Positions 1 to 5,283 of a stretch of DNA of 5,283 nt are shown here, piece by piece. A model generated the notes under the pieces. The model was not told where the DNA came from. It saw only the letters and a list, made by a program, of their open reading frames with translations, and did no database searches. Within the stretch, counting starts at the first letter, position 1, and each line of letters starts with the position of its first letter. The DNA is taken from positions 1 to 5,283 of the forward strand of contig JAPPKT010000182.1 in NCBI GenBank assembly GCA_028819675.1. Direction: 5' to 3'. Both the position numbers and the translations under genes were made by a program. Source of the DNA: Caldilineaceae bacterium (GTDB lineage: Bacteria; Chloroflexota; Anaerolineae; Caldilineales; Caldilineaceae).

Positions 1-356
1 CTCCGGATGCTCCCCTTGAACCGGAACGGCAGCTTACGATTATGAATTCGCGTGTTGCGGGGCTGCTTGCACAGGATGAGGACCGCTGGGAGTTGTTCGG
101 GGATCAGCTCTATATCGACCTTGAACTGAGCGAGACGAACCTGCCCGTTGGTACGCGCCTGGAATTGGGGGGCGCGGTGATCGAAGTGACGCCCATCGAC
201 CATACCGGTTGCAAGAAGTTTGCGGAGCGGTTCGGCGTTGACGCGGTGAAGTTTGTGAGCACGCCAGTGGGCAAAGAGTTGCGGTTGCGCGGGATGTATG
301 CAAAAGTGGTCCAGCCTGGTCCGATCAGGGCAGGTGACAGGGTCCGGAAACTCTGA
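1..356 (+). CDS. MOSC-domain protein, C-terminal part (5' end outside window)
   Basis: The frame is open from the left edge (first full codon at 3) to TGA at 354-356, giving 117 visible residues. An ATG at 42 lies inside the domain: the codons before it read PLEPERQLTIMNSR, which fits the continuous fold of this family, so the true start is probably upstream of the window. The visible part has the usual MOSC C-terminal layout: a GDQLYIDLELSETNLPVGT stretch, a beta segment GGAVIEVT, then HTGCKKF with the conserved cysteine (codon 210-212), and a closing GPIRAGDRVRKL. MOSC domains occur in molybdenum cofactor sulfurases and in stand-alone proteins such as YiiM and YcbX, where the cysteine is proposed to carry sulfur or bind the molybdenum cofactor. 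The exact substrate cannot be told here. No membrane segment is visible, so a cytoplasmic location is inferred. The next gene starts 404 bases downstream, so it is probably a separate transcription unit. Confidence 0.88.
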   Translation, partial: PDAPLEPERQLTIMNSRVAGLLAQDEDRWELFGDQLYIDLELSETNLPVGTRLELGGAVIEVTPIDHTGCKKFAERFGVDAVKFVSTPVGKELRLRGMYAKVVQPGPIRAGDRVRKL

Positions 357-396
357 AGGCTCGCATCTGCTGCTATGCCATCCTATCGAATTGCAC

Positions 397-421
397 TGGG
401 ATGGAGCCTCTGTCCATTCCA
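397..421. other. Hairpin-forming inverted repeat
   Basis: The arms TGGGATGG (397-404) and CCATTCCA (414-421) pair over 8 positions, with one G-U wobble and a 9-base loop. It lies 40 bases after the MOSC stop codon. It could stabilise or help end the MOSC transcript, but no T-run follows, so it is not called a terminator. Chance occurrence is possible. Confidence 0.4.
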
Positions 422-422
422 T

Positions 423-435
423 GCGCGGACCGCGC
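423..435. other. 13-base GC-only-arm palindrome
   Basis: GCGCGGACCGCGC is a perfect inverted repeat around a central A at 429. As RNA it would form a 5-bp all-GC stem with a GAC loop. It sits one base after the preceding hairpin, so the two could stack as tandem stems. Its role is unknown, and such short GC repeats arise easily in GC-rich DNA. Confidence 0.35.
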
Positions 436-461
436 CGCACGGCAGTGGCCGCAGATCCAAC

Positions 462-475
462 CCAGCGCCAGCTGG
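462..475. other. Short inverted repeat
   Basis: CCAGC (462-466) pairs with GCTGG (471-475) across a GCCA loop. It is the third small stem within about 80 bases. A 5-bp stem is weak evidence by itself, and it is listed only because it belongs to the hairpin cluster. Confidence 0.25.
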
Positions 476-553
476 AGTTTGAACCGAATCTGTCGGTGAA
501 CACGATGGATTTTCCCCTTTCCAGGTTTGTATTTTAGTGTCAAATCACTTTCT

Positions 554-579
554 GGCAGAGGCCGCCGAAGCCTTCTGCC
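554..579. other. Hairpin with bulge in the ABC operon leader region
   Basis: GGCAGA (554-559) pairs with TCTGCC (574-579), and the stem continues with GGC (560-562) against GCC (570-572), leaving a single bulged T at 573 and a 7-base loop. This 9-bp stem is the strongest structure in the spacer. The bases after it (TGTCAAAGG) are not T-rich, so it does not look like an intrinsic terminator on the + strand. It may be a leader structure or the 3' end of the upstream transcript. Confidence 0.4.
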
Positions 580-682
580 TGTCAAAGGAGTTTCGACTCG
601 ATTCGCCTTTCTCCGAGCAGGCTTGTCTCACCAGATTCATTGAAACTACCGGGCGACCGGAAGCAATGGGACCCGGCGAGGC

Positions 683-698
683 GCGCTGGCAATAGCGC
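683..698. promoter_or_regulatory. Operator-like palindrome upstream of the ABC operon
   Basis: GCGCT (683-687) and AGCGC (694-698) form a perfect 5-base dyad around a 6-base centre. Relative to the TATGAT at 712-717, the dyad covers the place where the -35 element would lie, as expected for a repressor site. No regulator gene is present in the window, so the binding protein is unknown. The repeat is short and the call is inference. Confidence 0.3.
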
Positions 699-711
699 CA
701 ATACAAGTGAA

Positions 712-717
712 TATGAT
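712..717 (+). promoter_or_regulatory. Candidate -10 element (TATGAT) for the ABC operon
   Basis: TATGAT matches the sigma-70 -10 consensus at five of six bases and ends 43 bases before the ATG of the first ABC gene. No good -35 hexamer lies 16-18 bases upstream; the bases there are GCAATA-like. A better -35 match, TTGAAA at 640-645, is too far away to pair with this element. The promoter is therefore weak or activator-dependent, if it is real. Confidence 0.3.
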
Positions 718-760
718 ACACTGGTTTGGCTGAGCACCCTTACTAAACCGGATTTGAAGA

Positions 761-2542
761 ATGACTACCCTTTCCGAGAATCTGGCGAGACTCTCCAGCT
801 CGAGCCAGAATCGCCACTTCTTATTGCGTGGTCTTAAACGCCTTCGACCTTACTGGCGTTTGACGGTCGCCGCGTACGTTGCCCTACTCGGCACAACTGC
901 GATTCTTCTCGTGACGCCTCAGTTCATTCGCTGGATTGTCGACCGAGGAATCCGCCAGAACGACCTTCAGCTGCTGACCTGGTCGGTCGTGGCGCTGTTG
1001 GGGCTCACAGCCTTGCGCGGTCTGCTCACATTCTTTTCCAGCCTGTTTGCAGAAACGGCTTCACAGGGCGTGTCCTACGACCTTCGCCGCGAACTGCACG
1101 CAAAGCTCACTGAACTCTCATTTGCCTACCACGACCGGACCGAATCGGGTCAACTCTTGTCGCGGTCGATGCAGGACGTGGAAAGGCTGCGCATGCTAAC
1201 CGGCCGGTCGGTCCTGGGGCTGGCGAATGGGGTAGTTCTGCTCATCGGCTCGGCTGTGGCGCTTATCCTCATGAACCCCATTTTGGCCGTACTGGCCATG
1301 CTGACGATGCCGATACTGGCGCACCGCGCCATGAGTTTTGGCGCCTTATACCGGCCCTTGTCAATGGAGATACAGCAGCAGCTGGCCGTGCTCACGACCC
1401 GGCTGGAGCAGAATTTACGCGGCGCGCGGATTGTCAAAGCGTTCGCCCAGGAAGATGCCGAGATCGACCGATTCGAGACCGAGAATCAGAAGTGGTTCGG
1501 ACTGGCCGCGGCAACTGCCCGGCTGACAGCATTGAACATCCCTATGTTGGACCTGATTGCCAATCTCGCAACCGTGATAATCATCTGGCTGGGGGGTTAT
1601 CTGGTAATCCAAGGGTCATTGACGCTGGGCGAGCTTGTGGCATTCATCACCTACCTCGCGCAGTTGACGTCTCCGATCAGGAGGCTCGGTTTTCTTATTC
1701 CTTCCATTGCTATGGCGGGTGCCTCGGCAGAGCGCGTGTTTGAGATTCTAGACGAAGAGACGCAGGTAGAGGAGGCGGTTGACGCCACTCCTCTGGGAAC
1801 GATTCGCGGCCATTTGCAGTTTGAAAATGTCTCGTTCAGCTACGCCAGGCCCCACAATGTGCTGCGCGAAGTATCTTTTGGAATTGAACCCGGCCAGATC
1901 CTTGCTCTGCTCGGCCCGACGGGATCGGGAAAGTCTTCGATCATAAACATGATTCCGCGCTTCTATGACCCGACAGAAGGGCGTATTCTGCTAGACGGCC
2001 AAGATATTCGGGGCGCCACGCTGAATTCACTGCGAAACCAGATTGGAATCGTTCTTCAGGAGTCCACTCTATTTGCTACCACCATCCGCGAAAACATTGC
2101 TTTTGGGCGGCCCGACGCCAGTGACGAGGAGGTGTTCGAAGCGGCTGAAGCGGCACAGGCCCACGAGTTCATCGAGAGTTTTCCGGACGGCTATGATACC
2201 AGAGTGGGGGAGCGAGGGGCTACCTTGTCCGGTGGACAGAGACAACGCGTAGCCATTGCCCGGACACTACTTACCGATCCGCGCATTCTCATCCTCGATG
2301 ACGCTACTTCCAGCGTGGACACCCAGACCGAGCACCTGATCCAGAAGGCGCTGTCAAATCTGATGAAGGGGCGTACATCGGTCATCATTGCCCAACGTCT
2401 CAGCACAGTACGGCAGGCCGACCAGATCCTTATGTTGGAGAAGGGTCGAATTGCGGCGGCAGGCAAACATGCGGAGCTTTTCGAGAGGTCGGAACTGTAT
2501 CGCAAGATCTACGAGGAGCAGTTGGAGAAAGTCGAGTTGTAA
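761..2542 (+). CDS. Heterodimeric ABC exporter half-transporter with degenerate ATP site (TM287/BmrC/LmrC-like)
   Basis: This 593-residue protein has the usual half-exporter length and order: a six-helix membrane domain followed by an ATPase domain. Hydrophobic segments lie near residues 34-58, 73-95, 150-172, 173-190, 258-283 and 287-310. The coupling region shows YHDRTESGQLLSRSMQDVERL-like features around 123-143 and KAFAQEDAEIDRF at 226-238. In the nucleotide-binding domain are the A-loop Tyr361, Walker A GPTGSGKS (385-392), Q-loop Gln433, a canonical LSGGQ (489-493), Walker B ILILDD (509-514) and D-loop SVD (518-520). Two key residues deviate: Asp514 replaces the catalytic Glu and Gln545 replaces the H-loop His (IIAQRLST). 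This is typical of the degenerate half of heterodimeric multidrug-type exporters in the inner membrane. The substrate (drug, lipid or peptide) cannot be told. An in-frame stop at 755-757 makes the ATG at 761 the earliest start. There is no well-spaced Shine-Dalgarno; GAAGA directly abuts the ATG. The partner gene follows after 45 bases. Confidence 0.95.
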   Translation: MTTLSENLARLSSSSQNRHFLLRGLKRLRPYWRLTVAAYVALLGTTAILLVTPQFIRWIVDRGIRQNDLQLLTWSVVALLGLTALRGLLTFFSSLFAETASQGVSYDLRRELHAKLTELSFAYHDRTESGQLLSRSMQDVERLRMLTGRSVLGLANGVVLLIGSAVALILMNPILAVLAMLTMPILAHRAMSFGALYRPLSMEIQQQLAVLTTRLEQNLRGARIVKAFAQEDAEIDRFETENQKWFGLAAATARLTALNIPMLDLIANLATVIIIWLGGYLVIQGSLTLGELVAFITYLAQLTSPIRRLGFLIPSIAMAGASAERVFEILDEETQVEEAVDATPLGTIRGHLQFENVSFSYARPHNVLREVSFGIEPGQILALLGPTGSGKSSIINMIPRFYDPTEGRILLDGQDIRGATLNSLRNQIGIVLQESTLFATTIRENIAFGRPDASDEEVFEAAEAAQAHEFIESFPDGYDTRVGERGATLSGGQRQRVAIARTLLTDPRILILDDATSSVDTQTEHLIQKALSNLMKGRTSVIIAQRLSTVRQADQILMLEKGRIAAAGKHAELFERSELYRKIYEEQLEKVEL

Positions 2543-2587
2543 GGCTTAGTATTGCCGCCACACTTCAGTATGCGGTAAACAGCGAAG

Positions 2588-4405
2588 ATGTCTATTTCAA
2601 TAGGATCATCCGGACGCAGCGGCGGACCCCAGAGCCTCTTGCGGAATATGGCAAACGAGGCCGAAGGCAAGGCCTTCGATGGTCAGGTGGTGGGCAGATT
2701 GCTAACCTACCTGCGGCCTCACCGGGCGAAGATGCTGGCCGCCTTTGCGCTGATGCTTGTAGTCACAGGTACAACTCTGGGCATTCCCCTTCTGCTCAAG
2801 GTGGCGATCGATCGCTACATTGCCTCCAAAGATCTGGGCGGACTCGCGCAGGTATCGATCGTTATGGCGGTCCTGTTTCTGGCGTTGTTTGGCGCAGCGT
2901 CAGGCCAGCGTTTTCTGTTGTCGTGGGTAGGGCAGAGGGTGCTTTCCACTCTGCGCGGGCAACTGATGCGACACTTGCAGGCCCTTTCGCTGGGATATCA
3001 TAGCCGCCATATCGTAGGGGTGACGATTTCGCGGGTTATTGGCGACGTGGCTGTGATTAACGAGCTGTTGTCGCAGGGACTGATTACACTTATCGGCGAT
3101 ATTCTGGTCCTGGTCGGGATCATCGCGGTGATGCTGGTCCTAAGTCCTTCGCTCGCCCTTATGACGTTCAGTACCATCCCTCTGATGTTGGTGGCCACCT
3201 TCTTCTTTTCTCGGAAGGCTAAGGTCGCATTCAGGCAGACGAGACAGAGCGTGGCAGGCGTTGTGGGCACGCTCGCCGAGCACCTGGCCGGGATGCGGGT
3301 CATACAGGCTTTTGCGCAGGAAGAGGCGATGCGGGATCGCTTTGATGCCGCCAACAAAGCCAACCGCGTTGCCTATGTCGATGCGATGTCGCTCTCCTTC
3401 ATTTTTCTGCCTACGGTAGAGTTTCTGGCCGTGCTGGCCACTGCGATTGTGCTGTGGTTCGGAGGCCGGGCCGTAGCGCAGGGGGCCGTGGAAATCGGCG
3501 TGCTGGTGGCCTTCCTGGCCTACGTGACCCGCTTTTTTCAGCCTATTCAAGAGTTGAGTCAGTTGTACACGACGATGCAGTCGGCGATGGCCGGAGGCGA
3601 ACGTGTGCTGGAACTTCTGGATGCAAGGCCGGAGGTGGCCGATCCTCCTGACGGCAAGGAGATGCCCACGATTGAAGGTCGGATTGAGCTGCGCCGCGTT
3701 CACTTTTCCTACGGCAGCGATGTGCCAGTCCTGCATGACGTAAGTCTGACAATCGAGAAGGGGCAGACAGTCGCTCTGGTCGGACCAACCGGCGCGGGCA
3801 AGTCGACCATTGCCAACCTGGTGGCCCGATTCTACGATGTAAGCAAGGGCAAGGTGCTGATCGACGACACCGATGTGCGGGCGGTGACGCAGCAGTCTCT
3901 GCGCCGACAGACTGGCATCGTGTCACAGGAGCCCTTCTTGTTCGCAGGGACGGTGTTGGACAACATTCGATTCGGCCTGCCTGAAATTGAAGCCGGAGCC
4001 GTAGAAAGAGCGGCCAGGCAGGCCAATGCCCACGAATTCATCGTGGACCTGCCAAACGGCTACGAGACGGCAATCCTTGAAGGCGGGGCCAACCTGTCAA
4101 TGGGCCAGCGGCAGTTGATCTGTATTGCCAGGGCCGTCCTGGCCGATCCTCGAATCCTCATTCTGGATGAGGCCACCGCCAGCGTGGATACTGCCACCGA
4201 GGCGCTGATACAGGAGGCGCTCGACCGGCTGCTAAGCAGTCGTACCGCGATCGTCATCGCCCACCGGCTGAGCACGATTCGGAAAGCCGACCTGATCTGC
4301 GCGATGAACGAAGGTGAAATTGTCGGCAGAGGAACACACGGCGAGTTGCTGGAAGAGGGAGGTCTATACGCTACCTTGTACCGGCGGCAGTTCATGGAAC
4401 AGTGA
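2588..4405 (+). CDS. Heterodimeric ABC exporter half-transporter with catalytic ATP site (TM288/BmrD/LmrD-like)
   Basis: This 605-residue protein is the partner of the preceding half-transporter. Membrane segments lie near residues 48-72, 84-110, 160-183, 186-207, 268-291 and 302-325. The coupling sequence [16 protein letters not shown] (237-252) parallels that of the first subunit. The ATPase domain has A-loop Tyr375, Walker [10 protein letters not shown] (399-407), Q-loop Gln447, Walker B ILILDE with catalytic Glu528, D-loop SVD (532-534) and H-loop His559 (IAHRLST). Its signature is LSMGQ (503-507), with Met505 (codon 4100-4102) replacing the first Gly of LSGGQ. It thus supplies the catalytic residues of the canonical ATP site and the altered signature of the degenerate one. 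The hydrophilic N-terminus ([10 protein letters not shown]) resembles the extension of such partners, which favours the ATG at 2588 over the in-frame ATG at 2648. GCGAAG abuts the start, and no well-spaced Shine-Dalgarno is seen. It is co-transcribed with the upstream gene by inference from the 45-base gap. Confidence 0.95.
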   Translation: MSISIGSSGRSGGPQSLLRNMANEAEGKAFDGQVVGRLLTYLRPHRAKMLAAFALMLVVTGTTLGIPLLLKVAIDRYIASKDLGGLAQVSIVMAVLFLALFGAASGQRFLLSWVGQRVLSTLRGQLMRHLQALSLGYHSRHIVGVTISRVIGDVAVINELLSQGLITLIGDILVLVGIIAVMLVLSPSLALMTFSTIPLMLVATFFFSRKAKVAFRQTRQSVAGVVGTLAEHLAGMRVIQAFAQEEAMRDRFDAANKANRVAYVDAMSLSFIFLPTVEFLAVLATAIVLWFGGRAVAQGAVEIGVLVAFLAYVTRFFQPIQELSQLYTTMQSAMAGGERVLELLDARPEVADPPDGKEMPTIEGRIELRRVHFSYGSDVPVLHDVSLTIEKGQTVALVGPTGAGKSTIANLVARFYDVSKGKVLIDDTDVRAVTQQSLRRQTGIVSQEPFLFAGTVLDNIRFGLPEIEAGAVERAARQANAHEFIVDLPNGYETAILEGGANLSMGQRQLICIARAVLADPRILILDEATASVDTATEALIQEALDRLLSSRTAIVIAHRLSTIRKADLICAMNEGEIVGRGTHGELLEEGGLYATLYRRQFMEQ

Positions 4406-4514
4406 TGACGTGAGCAAGAGCAGGAAACTCTTTTCCCGTCCTACAGGTCGAACCTCCATCTGAGACCACTCCCCAACTCCCAGATTCTCCATTTTGACTG
4501 AGAGCGCACGCCCA
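4406..4514. other. 109-base spacer between ABC operon and sulfatase
   Basis: Only weak signals are seen. AAGAG (4416-4420) can pair with CTCTT (4428-4432), followed by just two more T bases, which is too weak for a confident terminator. GAGAG (4500-4504) lies 10 bases before the sulfatase ATG and may be a poor ribosome binding site. TTGACT at 4494-4499 resembles a -35 box, but its -10 would fall inside the coding sequence. Read-through from the ABC genes into the sulfatase is therefore possible and not excluded. Confidence 0.45.
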
Positions 4515-5283
4515 ATGTCTTCTCAACCGAATGTTCTCTTCCTCATCGCCGACGACCACCGCGCTTCGGCAATCGGGGCTTACGGGGATGCCACTGTAAG
4601 GACGCCGACGCTTGACCAGCTTTGCACCGAGGGGGCATCCTTCCGCAGGAATTGCCACATGGGGGGTTTGAGCGGGGCAGTTTGTGTCCCGACTCGGGCC
4701 TGCATTCACACCGGTGCGCATGTGTTTCGCGCCTCAGTCGGCAACGATCTGAATGACCGCGATACTCTGAATGCGCTGGATCCCGGACATACGTATCTGG
4801 CCGAATTGTTTCGCCAGCACGGGTACACCACCTTCGCCACGGGAAAATGGCACAATGATTCCGTCAGTTTTGCCCGTTCCTTCGGCGAGGCAGAGAATGT
4901 GTTTTTCGGGGGAATGGACAGTCATTTCGCTGTCCCCGTTCAGGATTTCGACCCGACCGGTGCCTACGACAAGAGCCGACAGCGGATAGGCGACCAGTTT
5001 TCGACCGACCTGTTCGGAGATGCCGCAATTCGCTTCCTTGAGCGGCAGGACGGGAGCCGCCCGTTCTTTCTGTATTGTGCCTTCACCGCACCCCACGATC
5101 CGCGTACGCCGCCGCGGGACTGGGATGGGGTTTACAGGCCCGATGCCATTCCTCTCCCGGCCAACTTCGCCGGGATACATCCGTTTGACAATGGGGAGAT
5201 GTGGGTACGCGATGAGAAGCTGGCCGAGTTCCCGCGTACCGCGGAGGACACGCGGCGGCATATTGCCGAGTATTACGGCATGA
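4515..5283 (+). CDS. Type I sulfatase (formylglycine-dependent), N-terminal part, 3' end outside window
   Basis: The frame from ATG 4515 runs 256 codons to the right edge without a stop, about half the usual 450-500 residues. It opens with PNVLFLIADDHR, where Asp13 and Asp14 are the expected calcium ligands. The catalytic site reads CVPTR: Cys57 (codon 4683-4685) is the residue that is oxidised to formylglycine, and Arg61 supports it. GKWH supplies Lys111 and His113, and FTAPHDPR supplies His194. These match the known active-site set of Pseudomonas arylsulfatase in order and spacing. The later metal-binding Asp/Asn pair and final Lys lie beyond the window. The family hydrolyses sulfate esters of sugars, choline or aryl compounds. 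The stretches GKWHND and HPFDNGEMWVRDE resemble carbohydrate or choline-sulfatase-type relatives, but the substrate is not decided. No signal peptide is visible, because the metal-binding strand starts at residue 5, so it is cytoplasmic as annotated. The frame is open upstream only from 4464, leaving no room for a convincing leader. Confidence 0.93.
   Translation, partial: MSSQPNVLFLIADDHRASAIGAYGDATVRTPTLDQLCTEGASFRRNCHMGGLSGAVCVPTRACIHTGAHVFRASVGNDLNDRDTLNALDPGHTYLAELFRQHGYTTFATGKWHNDSVSFARSFGEAENVFFGGMDSHFAVPVQDFDPTGAYDKSRQRIGDQFSTDLFGDAAIRFLERQDGSRPFFLYCAFTAPHDPRTPPRDWDGVYRPDAIPLPANFAGIHPFDNGEMWVRDEKLAEFPRTAEDTRRHIAEYYGM

Larger units (their letters stand above)
357..760. other. 404-base non-coding region with several short inverted repeats
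   Basis: No reading frame here looks like a gene. The short open frames overlapping it encode compositions with no recognisable motif, and one of them merely continues out of frame from the MOSC gene. The region contains inverted repeats at 397-421, 423-435, 462-475, 554-579 and 683-698, and a TATGAT element at 712-717. None of the hairpins is followed by a run of T, so no classical intrinsic terminator for the MOSC gene is visible. The region probably holds the 3' end of the MOSC transcript and the promoter and 5' leader of the ABC operon. It matches no riboswitch class I can recognise by eye. Confidence 0.6.

Noticed and set aside
298..537. Open frame of 79 codons starting inside the MOSC gene
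   Set aside because: It overlaps the MOSC gene out of frame, shows no domain-like motif, and covers the hairpin region. It looks like a chance frame.
373..585. Minus-strand open frame of 70 codons in the spacer
   Set aside because: It has an Arg-rich composition with no recognisable motif and no ribosome binding site seen.
640..837. Open frame of 65 codons from a TTG, overlapping the start of the first ABC gene
   Set aside because: It has a weak start and low-complexity composition, and it runs out of frame into a well-supported ABC gene. There is no evidence that it is a leader peptide.
3140..3736. Minus-strand open frame of 198 codons opposite the second ABC gene
   Set aside because: It lies wholly opposite a canonical ABC transporter and is rich in His, Arg and Gln, as expected for a frame shadowing a GC-rich gene.
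2158..4044. Near-identical short DNA stretches at about 2159-2175 and 4027-4043 (GCCCACGARTTCATCG)
   Set aside because: Both encode the AHEFI segment of the two paralogous ATPase domains. This is protein homology, not a DNA repeat element.
4416..4434. Possible intrinsic terminator after the second ABC gene
   Set aside because: The stem is only 5 bp and A/T-rich (AAGAG/CTCTT), and the T-run is mostly part of the stem itself, so it is too weak to call.
4734..5261. Minus-strand open frame of 175 codons opposite the sulfatase
   Set aside because: The + strand frame carries the ordered sulfatase active-site residues, so the antisense frame is a shadow.
5020..5283. Plus-strand frame of 87 codons ending at the window edge
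   Set aside because: It is out of frame with the sulfatase in the same place and has no motif of its own.

Overview
This is a GC-rich bacterial window in which all genes run on the + strand. It holds four protein-coding genes: the tail of a MOSC-domain protein (1-356), two consecutive half-size ABC exporters (761-2542 and 2588-4405), and the first half of a type I sulfatase (4515 to the window end). No tRNA, rRNA, CRISPR array, transposase or other mobile-element signal was seen. The host cannot be fixed from the sequence. The mix of a MOSC protein, a heterodimeric multidrug-type exporter and an FGly-type sulfatase, with moderately high GC and weak Shine-Dalgarno sequences, would suit an environmental bacterium such as a Chloroflexota, Planctomycetota or Poribacteria-like lineage. 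That is a low-confidence guess.

Layout. The MOSC gene enters from the left edge and stops at 356. Positions 357-760 (404 bases) have no credible gene but contain several short inverted repeats and a weak promoter-like -10 element just before the first ABC gene. The two ABC genes are 45 bases apart and almost certainly form one operon. A 109-base gap with no clear terminator or promoter separates them from the sulfatase, whose reading frame stays open to the right edge.

How the genes work together. The two ABC half-transporters are complementary. The first has a canonical LSGGQ signature but carries Asp in place of the catalytic Glu and Gln in place of the H-loop His. The second has canonical Glu and His but a changed signature (LSMGQ). 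When the two nucleotide-binding domains pair head to tail, every deviation falls in one ATP site and the other site is fully canonical. This is the hallmark of asymmetric heterodimeric exporters of the TM287/288, BmrCD and LmrCD type. The sulfatase has the visible catalytic residues of an active enzyme and no signal peptide. Nothing in the sequence links the MOSC protein or the sulfatase to the transporter beyond shared orientation.

I see no convincing undescribed system. The points most worth checking are the ATP-site asymmetry, the hairpin-rich leader with its operator-like palindrome, and the truncated sulfatase.
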